Part shown: positions 1 through 5,086 of the stretch, one piece after another
Layout: every line of letters begins with the position of its first letter
Numbering within the stretch: position 1 is the first letter of the stretch
Assembly: GCA_023127875.1 (NCBI GenBank)
Contig: JAGMFA010000145.1
Span: 1 to 5,346, forward strand
Length of the DNA stretch: 5,346 nucleotides
Reading direction: 5' to 3'
Origin: Candidatus Zixiibacteriota bacterium
GTDB lineage: Bacteria; Zixibacteria; MSB-5A5; SM1-73
The notes under the pieces: model-generated
Databases searched by the model: none
The model's input: the letters and a program-made list of their open reading frames with translations, nothing else
Told to the model about the DNA's origin: nothing
Program-made: the position numbers and the translations under genes

Positions 1-40
1 ACCCTTCTCTCCGGTCTGTACACCCCAAAGGGGAGAGGGT
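1..40. repeat. Imperfect inverted repeat at the window edge
   Basis: Positions 1-12 (ACCCTTCTCTCC) can pair with 30-40 (GGGGAGAGGGT) with one bulge and one wobble; a smaller CCCC-AAA-GGGG hairpin (23-33) competes with it. It may continue beyond the window. Confidence 0.35.
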
Positions 41-54
41 ATGTTGTCACGTAT

Positions 55-80
55 GTTTCGGGGTAAGGTACCCCCGAAAC
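55..80. repeat. Inverted repeat downstream of nnr
   Basis: GTTTC-GGGGTA (55-65) pairs with TACCCC-GAAAC (69-80) with a 3-nt loop and a single bulged C at 75. It is the second of three successive hairpins in the region after nnr. Confidence 0.5.
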
Positions 81-100
81 AACAGGTAATCCGTTTGATC

Positions 101-126
101 CGTCCAGACGGACGCCCGTCTGGGCG
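101..126. repeat. GC-rich hairpin just after nnr
   Basis: CCAGACGG (104-111) and CCGTCTGG (116-123) pair around a 4-nt loop; the stem extends outward to 101-126 with one wobble. It begins 3 nt after the nnr stop. It could help end or stabilise the nnr transcript, but no U-run follows on the minus strand, so I do not call an intrinsic terminator. Confidence 0.5.
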
Positions 127-128
127 TT

Positions 129-1703
129 CTATCCGTTGACAATTTTTATCAGCGCTTCTGAAATCTTCTCCATCATATCTTTTGCGATCATGCCCATCTC
201 ACCTTTTTCTTCTTTTGCTAGATCTCCGGTCAAGCCGTGAATGAAGACACCGGCACAGGCGGAATTCAGCATGATCTTCTTTATATTCTGGTCTTTATTC
301 AGCATTGACATCTGAGCCAAAAGCCCTACAATGATTCCGGTCAATACGTCTCCTGAGCCGGCAGATGCCATGCCCGCGTTTCCTGTGGGATTGAGGTAAG
401 TTTGACCGTCCGGTTCTGAGATTATGGTGGGTGCTCCTTTGAAAACTAAAACGCAATTATATTCTTTGGCAAAATCAGAGGCATATTTTATCCTGTCCTT
501 TGCAATTTCTGAGGCAGGCACGCCGTTCAGTCTAGAGAGCTCACCGATATGAGGTGTCAAGATCAACGGTGCTTTGCATTCTTTTAATGCAGAGGCATCT
601 TTAGCCAAAGCGTTGAGTCCATCTGCGTCGATCACTGCTGGCATCTTTGATTTGCTTATTAATCTTCTGATCAGTTCAATAGTTTCAAAATGTTGTCCTA
701 AACCTGGGCCAATGGCACAGCAATCTCCCCATTTCAAAAGCTCCCTTATCTCTCCCAAACCTCTTAGGGCTAAGGCTCCTTTTTTTCTCACATCGGGCAG
801 GGGCTTGGTCATCACCTCGGTCAACTTCGTCTCAAGAATAGGATTTAAGGTTTTGGGAGTGCCTAAAATAGCCATTCCTGCACCAGCTCTCAAACATGAC
901 AAGGAGGCTAAGGATGCGGCTCCGGTCATACCAGTGGAACCGGCGATCAAAACCACTCTGCCACAGCTCCCCTTGTAAGCGTCACCAGGACGTTTGGGAA
1001 TCATCTCTCTTACTTCTTCTTCGGTTATCAGATTCAGATTGATGCTCTCCTCTTCCACAACATGAGGGGGAACCCCGATGTCAACCACAGATACCTTTCC
1101 TGACATCTCCTTGCCCGGAAAGAAAAAATGGCCGATCTTGGGCAAAGCCATGGTCACGGTTCGGTTTGCCTTCACGCAAGGTCCGGTAAACCCTCCGGTA
1201 TCGGCGTGAAGACCGGAGGGGATGTCCACAGAGAGGATAGGTATCCCGGAGGAGTTGATCCTCTCAATTATATCTTTTAAGTAGCCTTTGATCTCACCGA
1301 CAAATCCTGTGCCGAACAATGCATCCACTATCAGGTGGGCTTTTATTCGGGAAGGGATCTCTTCCTTTTTGGCGATCTCCACAATGGGCAGATCTAAATC
1401 CACAGCTTTTTCCAAGTTTGTCTTGGCATCTCCTTTGATTTCATTTCTCTTTGCGGTTAAGAGAAATTCAACCTGGGCACCCCATTGAGAAAGGTGTCTG
1501 CCCACCACAAATCCATCTCCTCCATTATTTCCCCGTCCGCAGAATATGATTACCACTTTGTTCTGAGGATCTCCCAGCATCTCCTTAGCCACCAAGGCGG
1601 TGCCCCTTCCGGCTTTCTCCATCAATTCCAATCCGGGGATGCCTATACCTTCAATGGTCTTTTTGTCAATATTTCTCATCTGAGAAGATGTTACCAGTTT
1701 CAT
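129..1703 (-). CDS. nnr: Bifunctional NAD(P)H-hydrate epimerase / ADP-dependent NAD(P)H-hydrate dehydratase
   Basis: This 524-residue protein is the full-length fusion that repairs hydrated nicotinamide cofactors. The N-terminal YjeF domain (about 1-215) interconverts S- and R-NAD(P)HX; the C-terminal ribokinase-like domain (about 235-524) dehydrates S-NAD(P)HX using ADP. Epimerase marks are GLELMEKAG (24-32), GRGNNGGDG (56-64), VDALFGTG (126-133) and VDIPSG (159-164). Dehydratase marks are the glycine-rich GSTGMTGAA (255-263), GPGLGQ (332-337), VIDADG (357-362), NPTGNAGM (438-445) and AGSGDVLTG with catalytic D452. All key motifs are intact and the length fits the E. coli-type fusion, so the enzyme should be functional in the cytosol. 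Only a weak Shine-Dalgarno-like GGAA precedes the ATG, but the start aligns with the usual family N-terminus (MKLVTSSQMRNID). The gene stands alone here. Confidence 0.97.
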   Translation of the reverse strand: MKLVTSSQMRNIDKKTIEGIGIPGLELMEKAGRGTALVAKEMLGDPQNKVVIIFCGRGNNGGDGFVVGRHLSQWGAQVEFLLTAKRNEIKGDAKTNLEKAVDLDLPIVEIAKKEEIPSRIKAHLIVDALFGTGFVGEIKGYLKDIIERINSSGIPILSVDIPSGLHADTGGFTGPCVKANRTVTMALPKIGHFFFPGKEMSGKVSVVDIGVPPHVVEEESINLNLITEEEVREMIPKRPGDAYKGSCGRVVLIAGSTGMTGAASLASLSCLRAGAGMAILGTPKTLNPILETKLTEVMTKPLPDVRKKGALALRGLGEIRELLKWGDCCAIGPGLGQHFETIELIRRLISKSKMPAVIDADGLNALAKDASALKECKAPLILTPHIGELSRLNGVPASEIAKDRIKYASDFAKEYNCVLVFKGAPTIISEPDGQTYLNPTGNAGMASAGSGDVLTGIIVGLLAQMSMLNKDQNIKKIMLNSACAGVFIHGLTGDLAKEEKGEMGMIAKDMMEKISEALIKIVNG

Positions 1704-1747
1704 GGTTATTTCCGTTTGATGGTTATCAATAATTTGGTTATCTGTAG

Positions 1748-1767
1748 TTGCCTGATTTATCAGGCAA
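1748..1767. repeat. Inverted repeat in the nnr leader
   Basis: TTGCCTGA (1748-1755) and TCAGGCAA (1760-1767) form a perfect 8-bp stem with a 4-nt loop, 45-64 nt before the nnr start. No U-run follows on either strand, so an operator or leader hairpin is more likely than a terminator. Confidence 0.45.
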
Positions 1768-1881
1768 AATTTGAGCGTGATAAAATGAGCAAGTGTTTTT
1801 AATCTTAGAGTACAAATCCCCTGGGTCCTGCAAGCGTTTATGTTTGCTTTCTGTATCTGCTTATTATTCAGAAAATTCGCA

Positions 1882-2025
1882 GTAAAGCTAAAGGGCTTGT
1901 TGAAAAAGTTACATTTTGGGGCGGGATAAATTCCCGCCCCCCTATGGGAGACAATTACTTATCATCCATAGGGCAGGGCATTTAGCCCTGCCAAAAGGGT
2001 TTTTCAACAGTCCCTAAAGCTTTAC
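1882..2025. mobile_element. 144-bp MITE-like element with terminal inverted repeats and three hairpins
   Basis: The ends are 26-bp inverted repeats (1882-1907 and 2000-2025) identical at 22 of 26 positions, each containing the TGTTGAAAAA core common at ends of several IS groups. Inside are three hairpins in a row: GGGGCGGG/CCCGCCCC (1918-1925, 1933-1940), CCTATGG/CCATAGG (1941-1947, 1966-1972) and GGCAGGGC/GCCCTGCC (1972-1979, 1985-1992). TTTTGG (1914-1919) can also pair with CCAAAA (1991-1996). The whole folds as a cloverleaf closed by the terminal stem. There is no ORF inside, so any movement would need a transposase elsewhere. I see no clear target-site duplication. It begins 18 nt past the hydrolase stop and may also act as a transcript end. 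Confidence 0.6.
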
Positions 2026-2042
2026 ACTCCAGCGAGTCTTTT

Positions 2043-3953
2043 TTATAGCTCCTTTTTTAACCAATCAGTCAAAAAATTCAGAAATTCCTGGTTTAGGGGT
2101 CTTTCGGTAGCGTATTCGGCATAATCTCCTTCGCCTTCAGTTCTGCAGAAAAGATGATCCAAATCAGGGAAGATATTCAGAGTGTGATTTTCGTTTCCTG
2201 ATTCATCCAAAGCACTGTTAAGCATATGGGCGTGTTCCTCAAAAACTTGACGATCTTTTGCGCCTTGCAAAATTAAGACCTTACATTTCACCTTTTTTAT
2301 GGTTTCGAGGGGGTCATGTTCGAAGTGCTCCAAAAACCACTGCTTTTTGCCTGCCATTTTTCCTAACTGGCTTACCTTTTCCTCATCCCACTCTGTCTCT
2401 CCTCGGACCCAGGCAAAAAAGTTCTTTTGTTCGTCGAGGGTCTGCTCTCTCATTTCTTCTGTCACATTCTGTTTGTTGAGAACGTACTCCTGCTGTTCTA
2501 AGATCACCTGATCCAGTGATTTGGCGGTTCCTGCCATCAAGACGATGGCTTTAATGGTGGTATCTTCTAAAGCGATCTTGGGGGCGATTATACCACCTTC
2601 ACTATGTCCGATTAAGCAGATTCTGGTTGTATCCACATCCGGTCTTGTTTTAAGATAGCTGATCCCGGCTTTAACATCGGAGATAAGATCAGTTAGTGAG
2701 GCGGTTGTGAAATCCCCCTCGCTTTTACCCACTCCTCTCTCGTCATATCTTAAGACCAGGATTCCAGAATCAGATAACTTCTGCGCCAGAGTTTTATACT
2801 GAACCGAAAATTTGAGTTCAGGGGTTTTTCCATTACGATCCTGAGCACCTGAGCCGGAAATAATGATAACCGCAGGATGCTTTTGTTCCCCATCCTGAGG
2901 AATGGTAACCGTTCCAGCCATTGTAAGCTCTCCGGATTTGTCCGCAGGATCCATAGGAAATGTTATTTCCTCAGAAGAATACGTTACTTTCAGGGTGTCG
3001 ACTTCCAGGGTATCAACCTCCAGGGTATCGACCTCCAGGGTATCGACCCTCAGGGTGTCGACCTTCAGGGTGTCGACTTTCAGGGTATCGACCTTCAGGG
3101 TATCAACTTTCAGGGTGTCGACTTTCAGGGTATCGACCTTCAGGGTATCAACTTCCAGGGTGTCGACTTTGAGGGTATCGACCTCCAGGGTGTCGACCTT
3201 GAGGGTATCGACCTCCAGGGTGTCGACCTTCAGGGTGTCGGCCTCAATCTTAGTCGGAACAGGTTCATATCCTTCCTTGAAGACTTCTATTCCCTGCATG
3301 GGAATGGTCAGTTTGAGAATTTCCTCGTCGGCGTTTATCCATAAGTTGACCCCAACTAACCCGCCTAAACTAACGAAAATCTTTGTTAGTTCTGCCTCAG
3401 TGGCTTTGAAACTTACCGAGTCCATACCTTTATCTTCAGCCTGGATAGTCATCTCCAGTTGAGGGACAATATATCCAAAGAATTCCTGCTTTCCTCCTTT
3501 TTGAAAATCATATCTTTGCACTAAAAGAGCATAGGGGAAGAAGAGACCATTGGGTAAAATCAATGCGTCTTCGTGCACCGGAACCTCAGTGGTGGTGTCC
3601 TTCTTCCCGCTTATTTGGTTTATTGCTTTCCCTTCCACAAATTCGGTGCTGATCTGATACTCGGTTCCCATTGCCTTTCCATCCATGTTTAGCCTCAAAG
3701 CCAGATAGGAGTTGTCCATCCATAAATCCAAGTTGACCAGAAAAGCCTGTCCTGCCACCGCAAACTCTGCCCGATCCGAAAGCTTGATCTCTCCATCAGA
3801 TTCCGTCAAAGAGTAGGTTTCAAACCCAGTCTCCTTGTCGCCATAGTAGATTACAAATTTGCCCGATCCTTCCTCGGTTTGGGCTAAAGATTGTGCCAAT
3901 CCGCTCAACGTGAACAACGCTAAAGTTAAGACAATTGAGAAATACCTTTTCAT
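2043..3953 (-). CDS. Exported alpha/beta hydrolase (esterase-like) with a VDTL-repeat linker
   Basis: With the ATG at 3953 the protein has 636 residues. Residues 1-24 form a signal peptide (MKRYFS..., hydrophobic core, likely cleavage after S-L-A24). There is no lipobox cysteine, so the mature protein is probably soluble in the periplasm or secreted. Residues about 27-237 form a beta-rich domain I cannot assign; its end (LWINADEEILKLTIPMQGIEV) recalls N-terminal domains of other secreted hydrolases. Residues 238-322 are 17 tandem units of VDTL(K/E/R). The C-terminal catalytic domain, related to EstD-like/COG1073 esterases, shows SGSGAQDRNG (366-375, oxyanion region), the nucleophile elbow GHSEGG (S451), and candidate acid and base D567 (GAKDRQV) and H600 (DLDHLF). 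The complete triad suggests an active serine hydrolase; the substrate is unknown. The gene stands alone between structured intergenic elements. An alternative ATG at 3971 would add 6 residues. Confidence 0.9.
   Translation of the reverse strand: MKRYFSIVLTLALFTLSGLAQSLAQTEEGSGKFVIYYGDKETGFETYSLTESDGEIKLSDRAEFAVAGQAFLVNLDLWMDNSYLALRLNMDGKAMGTEYQISTEFVEGKAINQISGKKDTTTEVPVHEDALILPNGLFFPYALLVQRYDFQKGGKQEFFGYIVPQLEMTIQAEDKGMDSVSFKATEAELTKIFVSLGGLVGVNLWINADEEILKLTIPMQGIEVFKEGYEPVPTKIEADTLKVDTLEVDTLKVDTLEVDTLKVDTLEVDTLKVDTLKVDTLKVDTLKVDTLKVDTLKVDTLRVDTLEVDTLEVDTLEVDTLKVTYSSEEITFPMDPADKSGELTMAGTVTIPQDGEQKHPAVIIISGSGAQDRNGKTPELKFSVQYKTLAQKLSDSGILVLRYDERGVGKSEGDFTTASLTDLISDVKAGISYLKTRPDVDTTRICLIGHSEGGIIAPKIALEDTTIKAIVLMAGTAKSLDQVILEQQEYVLNKQNVTEEMREQTLDEQKNFFAWVRGETEWDEEKVSQLGKMAGKKQWFLEHFEHDPLETIKKVKCKVLILQGAKDRQVFEEHAHMLNSALDESGNENHTLNIFPDLDHLFCRTEGEGDYAEYATERPLNQEFLNFLTDWLKKEL
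2988..3242 (-). repeat. 17-unit, 15-bp in-frame tandem repeat encoding VDTL(K/E/R)
   Basis: Seventeen exact 15-bp units lie in tandem with no gaps. Read in the gene direction they give ADTLK once, then VDTLx sixteen times, with the fifth residue running K E K E K E K K K K K K R E E E K. Apart from the first residue of unit 1, all base differences within V-D-T-L are synonymous (GTC/GTT, GAC/GAT, CTG/CTC). Higher-order duplication is visible: 3063-3107 and 3108-3152 (45 bp) differ by one base, and 3168-3197 and 3198-3227 (30 bp) differ by one base. Confidence 0.97.
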
Positions 3954-3960
3954 CGCATTA

Positions 3961-3967
3961 CCCCCCT
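3961..3967 (-). promoter_or_regulatory. Ribosome binding site that selects the hydrolase start
   Basis: AGGGGGG on the minus strand ends 7 nt before the ATG at 3953-3951. An in-frame ATG 18 nt upstream (3971) overlaps this site and has GGAGG only at a longer, 12-nt spacing. The downstream ATG also puts the basic residues K2-R3 right at the start of a normal signal peptide, so it is preferred. Confidence 0.55.
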
Positions 3968-4018
3968 GCATGAATTTTTTTGGCCTCCTATTCTTTTCAT
4001 CCGAACCGCCGACAGAAC

Positions 4019-4034
4019 GCCCAATGAATTGGGC
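4019..4034. promoter_or_regulatory. 16-bp palindrome upstream of the hydrolase
   Basis: GCCCAAT-GA-ATTGGGC is a perfect 7-bp inverted repeat with a 2-nt spacer, 66-81 nt before the hydrolase start. It could be a dimer-binding operator, or in RNA a 6-bp hairpin with a 4-nt loop in the leader. The sequence does not say which. Confidence 0.35.
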
Positions 4035-4109
4035 AACTACAAAAGGTTTTATTTCTTATCTCACTTGAGTATGAAAAGTAATAAACTAAGTATTGAATAA
4101 ATGAATAAT

Positions 4110-4123
4110 ATGATCTCGATCAA
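4110..4123 (-). promoter_or_regulatory. Possible FNR/CRP-family operator
   Basis: The minus strand reads TTGATCGAGATCAT, which matches 9 of 10 defined positions of the FNR consensus TTGAT-N4-ATCAA. It lies in AT-rich DNA about 157 nt before the hydrolase start. No regulator gene is visible here, and a match this short can occur by chance. Confidence 0.25.
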
Positions 4124-4210
4124 ATTCCAAATCATTTTTTTGTCCTACAAGAATTATTTCAGTTTGCTATTTCCGATGCGTTTAGGTTCATCATTACCCA
4201 GTTGTTGCTG

Positions 4211-4271
4211 TGCCTGTCGGGTCCCCTGACCCGACAGGATCATCCCGCCAGGTCAGGGGACCTGGCGGGCA
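4211..4271. repeat. Double-hairpin palindrome (REP/BIME-like) after the sigma operon
   Basis: Two perfect 11-bp stems with 4-nt loops stand side by side. The first is CCTGTCGGGTC / GACCCGACAGG (4213-4223 and 4228-4238, loop CCCT). The second is CCCGCCAGGTC / GACCTGGCGGG (4244-4254 and 4259-4269, loop AGGG). The two hairpins are near reverse complements of each other, sharing the 12-mer GGTCCCCTGACC in opposite orientation, so the whole 61 bp can also fold as one long stem. It lies about 50 nt beyond the YbjQ stop. No U-run follows on the minus strand, so it is not a standard intrinsic terminator. It may still stall or protect the transcript. Confidence 0.75.
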
Positions 4272-4319
4272 CGGGTTCAGGGTGAGTGCTTCCCGAATCA
4301 ATGCTTTGGCTTGTATTTA

Positions 4320-4634
4320 TTATTCCACAACCACTGCAGTTCCATAAGTTAAGATCTCTGCGGCTCCGGACATGAGGTAGGAGGTGGAAAACCGCAAGGA
4401 GATGACCGCATTTGCTCCCAGGTTCTGGGCTTGTTGAGTCATTCTATCCAGAGCCTGTTCTCTTGATTCAGCCATCATCTTGGTGTAATCTACCACCTCC
4501 CCTCCAACCAGATGGCGAAGCAACGCCATTATATCCCGTCCAACATGCCGGGCTCTGATGGTATTTCCCTTTACCAATCCCAGGGTTTTGACTATTCTCT
4601 TACCCGATATCTCATTTGATGTAACCAGTATCAT
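4320..4634 (-). CDS. YbjQ/UPF0145 (DUF74) family protein
   Basis: This 104-residue protein matches the YbjQ family in length and in its two hallmark segments: 'VGGEVVDYTKMMAESREQALDRM' (about residues 43-65, with the conserved Y-T-x-x-x-x-x-S-R-E-x-A spacing) and 'GANAVISLRF' (73-82), followed by a C-terminal strand, ILTYGTAVVVE. The family forms small ring-like oligomers and is often called a putative heavy-metal-binding domain, but no biochemical role is established. This copy has no cysteine and only two histidines (30, 41), so cysteine-based metal binding is not supported. There is no signal peptide or membrane segment, so it is probably cytosolic. Its ATG overlaps the anti-sigma TGA (4-nt ATGA), with a strong Shine-Dalgarno, so it is likely co-translated with the sigma/anti-sigma pair. 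Its role in that operon is unknown. Confidence 0.88.
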   Translation of the reverse strand: MILVTSNEISGKRIVKTLGLVKGNTIRARHVGRDIMALLRHLVGGEVVDYTKMMAESREQALDRMTQQAQNLGANAVISLRFSTSYLMSGAAEILTYGTAVVVE

Positions 4635-5077
4635 TTTTCCACCTCCCTGTATCTGTTAGTTTTGAAAAGAAAAAGCCGTTCCCTGATTATGGAGACCAAA
4701 AGGATTATGATCCCCAGTGATAGAGTTGACACTCCCACCTTGACGATCAATGAGATGTTAGGATCAGCAAAAAACTCTTTGAAAAACTGGTAGGCGCCAA
4801 ATGATAGAAGAATTATGGCGCCGATGGAAAGAAATATCCAGCCTGCTCCCCTCTCTATTCGTCGATATATTCCCTTCCAGTAGCTTGCCCAGAGTTCATC
4901 CGATAGATCCGCCAATCTCATATTATTGGTCACCTCCTTGAGCTTTACAAAGGATTGGTATTCCTTTCTACAGCTTTCACATTCAGATAGATGTTTCTCA
5001 ATCTCTGACTTTTTATGGTGCTCGATTTCACCGTCCAAGTAAGCCATAAGATAGGGTCTTATCTCTTCACACTTCAT
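4631..5077 (-). CDS. Zinc-finger (zf-HC2 / ZAS type) membrane anti-sigma factor
   Basis: This 148-residue protein is expected to hold the adjacent ECF sigma factor inactive at the inner membrane until a signal releases it. The N-terminal cytoplasmic domain has the ZAS zinc motif H29-x3-C33-x2-C36, with C3 as the likely fourth ligand, in the usual context 'YLDGEIE...IEKHLSECESCRKEY'. Two hydrophobic stretches follow, about residues 80-98 and 110-131, separated by a short loop (KEFFADPN), so both ends should be cytoplasmic and almost nothing is exposed outside. That lack of a periplasmic sensor domain suggests either an intracellular or intramembrane cue, or sensing through the zinc site; this is inference. 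It starts 7 nt after the sigma gene and its TGA overlaps the ATG of the YbjQ gene. The family call is firm; the specific signal is unknown. Confidence 0.88.
   Translation of the reverse strand: MKCEEIRPYLMAYLDGEIEHHKKSEIEKHLSECESCRKEYQSFVKLKEVTNNMRLADLSDELWASYWKGIYRRIERGAGWIFLSIGAIILLSFGAYQFFKEFFADPNISLIVKVGVSTLSLGIIILLVSIIRERLFLFKTNRYREVEK
4639..4648 (-). promoter_or_regulatory. Strong Shine-Dalgarno of the YbjQ gene inside the anti-sigma 3' end
   Basis: The minus strand reads AGGGAGGTGG, with the GGAGGT core 6 nt before the ATG at 4634-4632. It lies inside the last codons of the anti-sigma gene (R-E-V-E-K) and supports the chosen start, which overlaps the upstream stop as ATGA. Confidence 0.65.
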
Positions 5078-5081
5078 ACAG

Positions 5082-5086
5082 ACCTC
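5082..5086 (-). promoter_or_regulatory. Ribosome binding site of the anti-sigma gene
   Basis: GAGGT lies 4 nt before the ATG at 5077-5075 and overlaps the TGA stop of the sigma gene. This arrangement favours coupled translation of sigma and anti-sigma and fixes the anti-sigma start. Confidence 0.6.

Larger units (their letters stand above)
1704..2042. other. Intergenic region between the hydrolase and nnr
   Basis: These 339 bp hold no gene. The half next to the hydrolase is the MITE-like element (1882-2025). The half next to nnr (1704-1881) contains an 8-bp inverted repeat (1748-1767) and three copies of GGTTAT (plus-strand positions 1704, 1721 and 1736). The nnr promoter should lie here, but I found no -35/-10 pair good enough to call. 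Confidence 0.55.
3954..4319. other. Intergenic region between the YbjQ gene and the hydrolase
   Basis: These 366 bp contain no convincing gene. From the operon side they hold the double-hairpin palindrome (4211-4271), then an AT-rich stretch (about 4040-4200) that should contain the hydrolase promoter, an FNR/CRP-like dyad (4110-4123), a 16-bp palindrome (4019-4034), and the hydrolase ribosome binding site. I could not pick a -35/-10 pair with confidence; TTGGAA, 17 nt, TATTCA on the minus strand is only a weak match. Confidence 0.6.

Noticed and set aside
574..978. Plus-strand open frame inside nnr (also 1288-1488 and 1485-1802)
   Set aside because: They are antisense to an intact, highly conserved enzyme and have no recognisable features of their own.
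1191..1220. 9-bp inverted repeat CCCTCCGGT / ACCGGAGGG
   Set aside because: It lies inside nnr over a conserved glycine-rich coding segment, so codon use explains it well enough.
1882..2025. tRNA gene or tRNA-like RNA from the cloverleaf fold
   Set aside because: Arm lengths, loop sequences and the 3' end do not match a tRNA, and the IS-like ends give a better explanation.
2988..3242. Possible CRISPR array
   Set aside because: The units are 15 bp, contiguous, without unique spacers, and in frame within a clear protein gene.
2902..3462. Plus-strand open frames across the repeat region as real genes
   Set aside because: A 15-bp repeat keeps frames open on both strands. These frames lack ribosome binding sites and recognisable domains, and lie opposite a well-supported hydrolase gene.
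3954..3971. Upstream ATG (3971) as the hydrolase start
   Set aside because: The ribosome binding site lies between the two ATGs and is well spaced only for the downstream one, which also gives a cleaner signal peptide.
3859..4068. Plus-strand open frame opposite the hydrolase 5' end
   Set aside because: It has no ribosome binding site or domain and is antisense to a signal-peptide coding region.
4211..4271. Intrinsic terminator of the sigma operon
   Set aside because: The stems are strong, but no U-run follows on the minus strand, and the paired symmetric layout fits a repeat element better.
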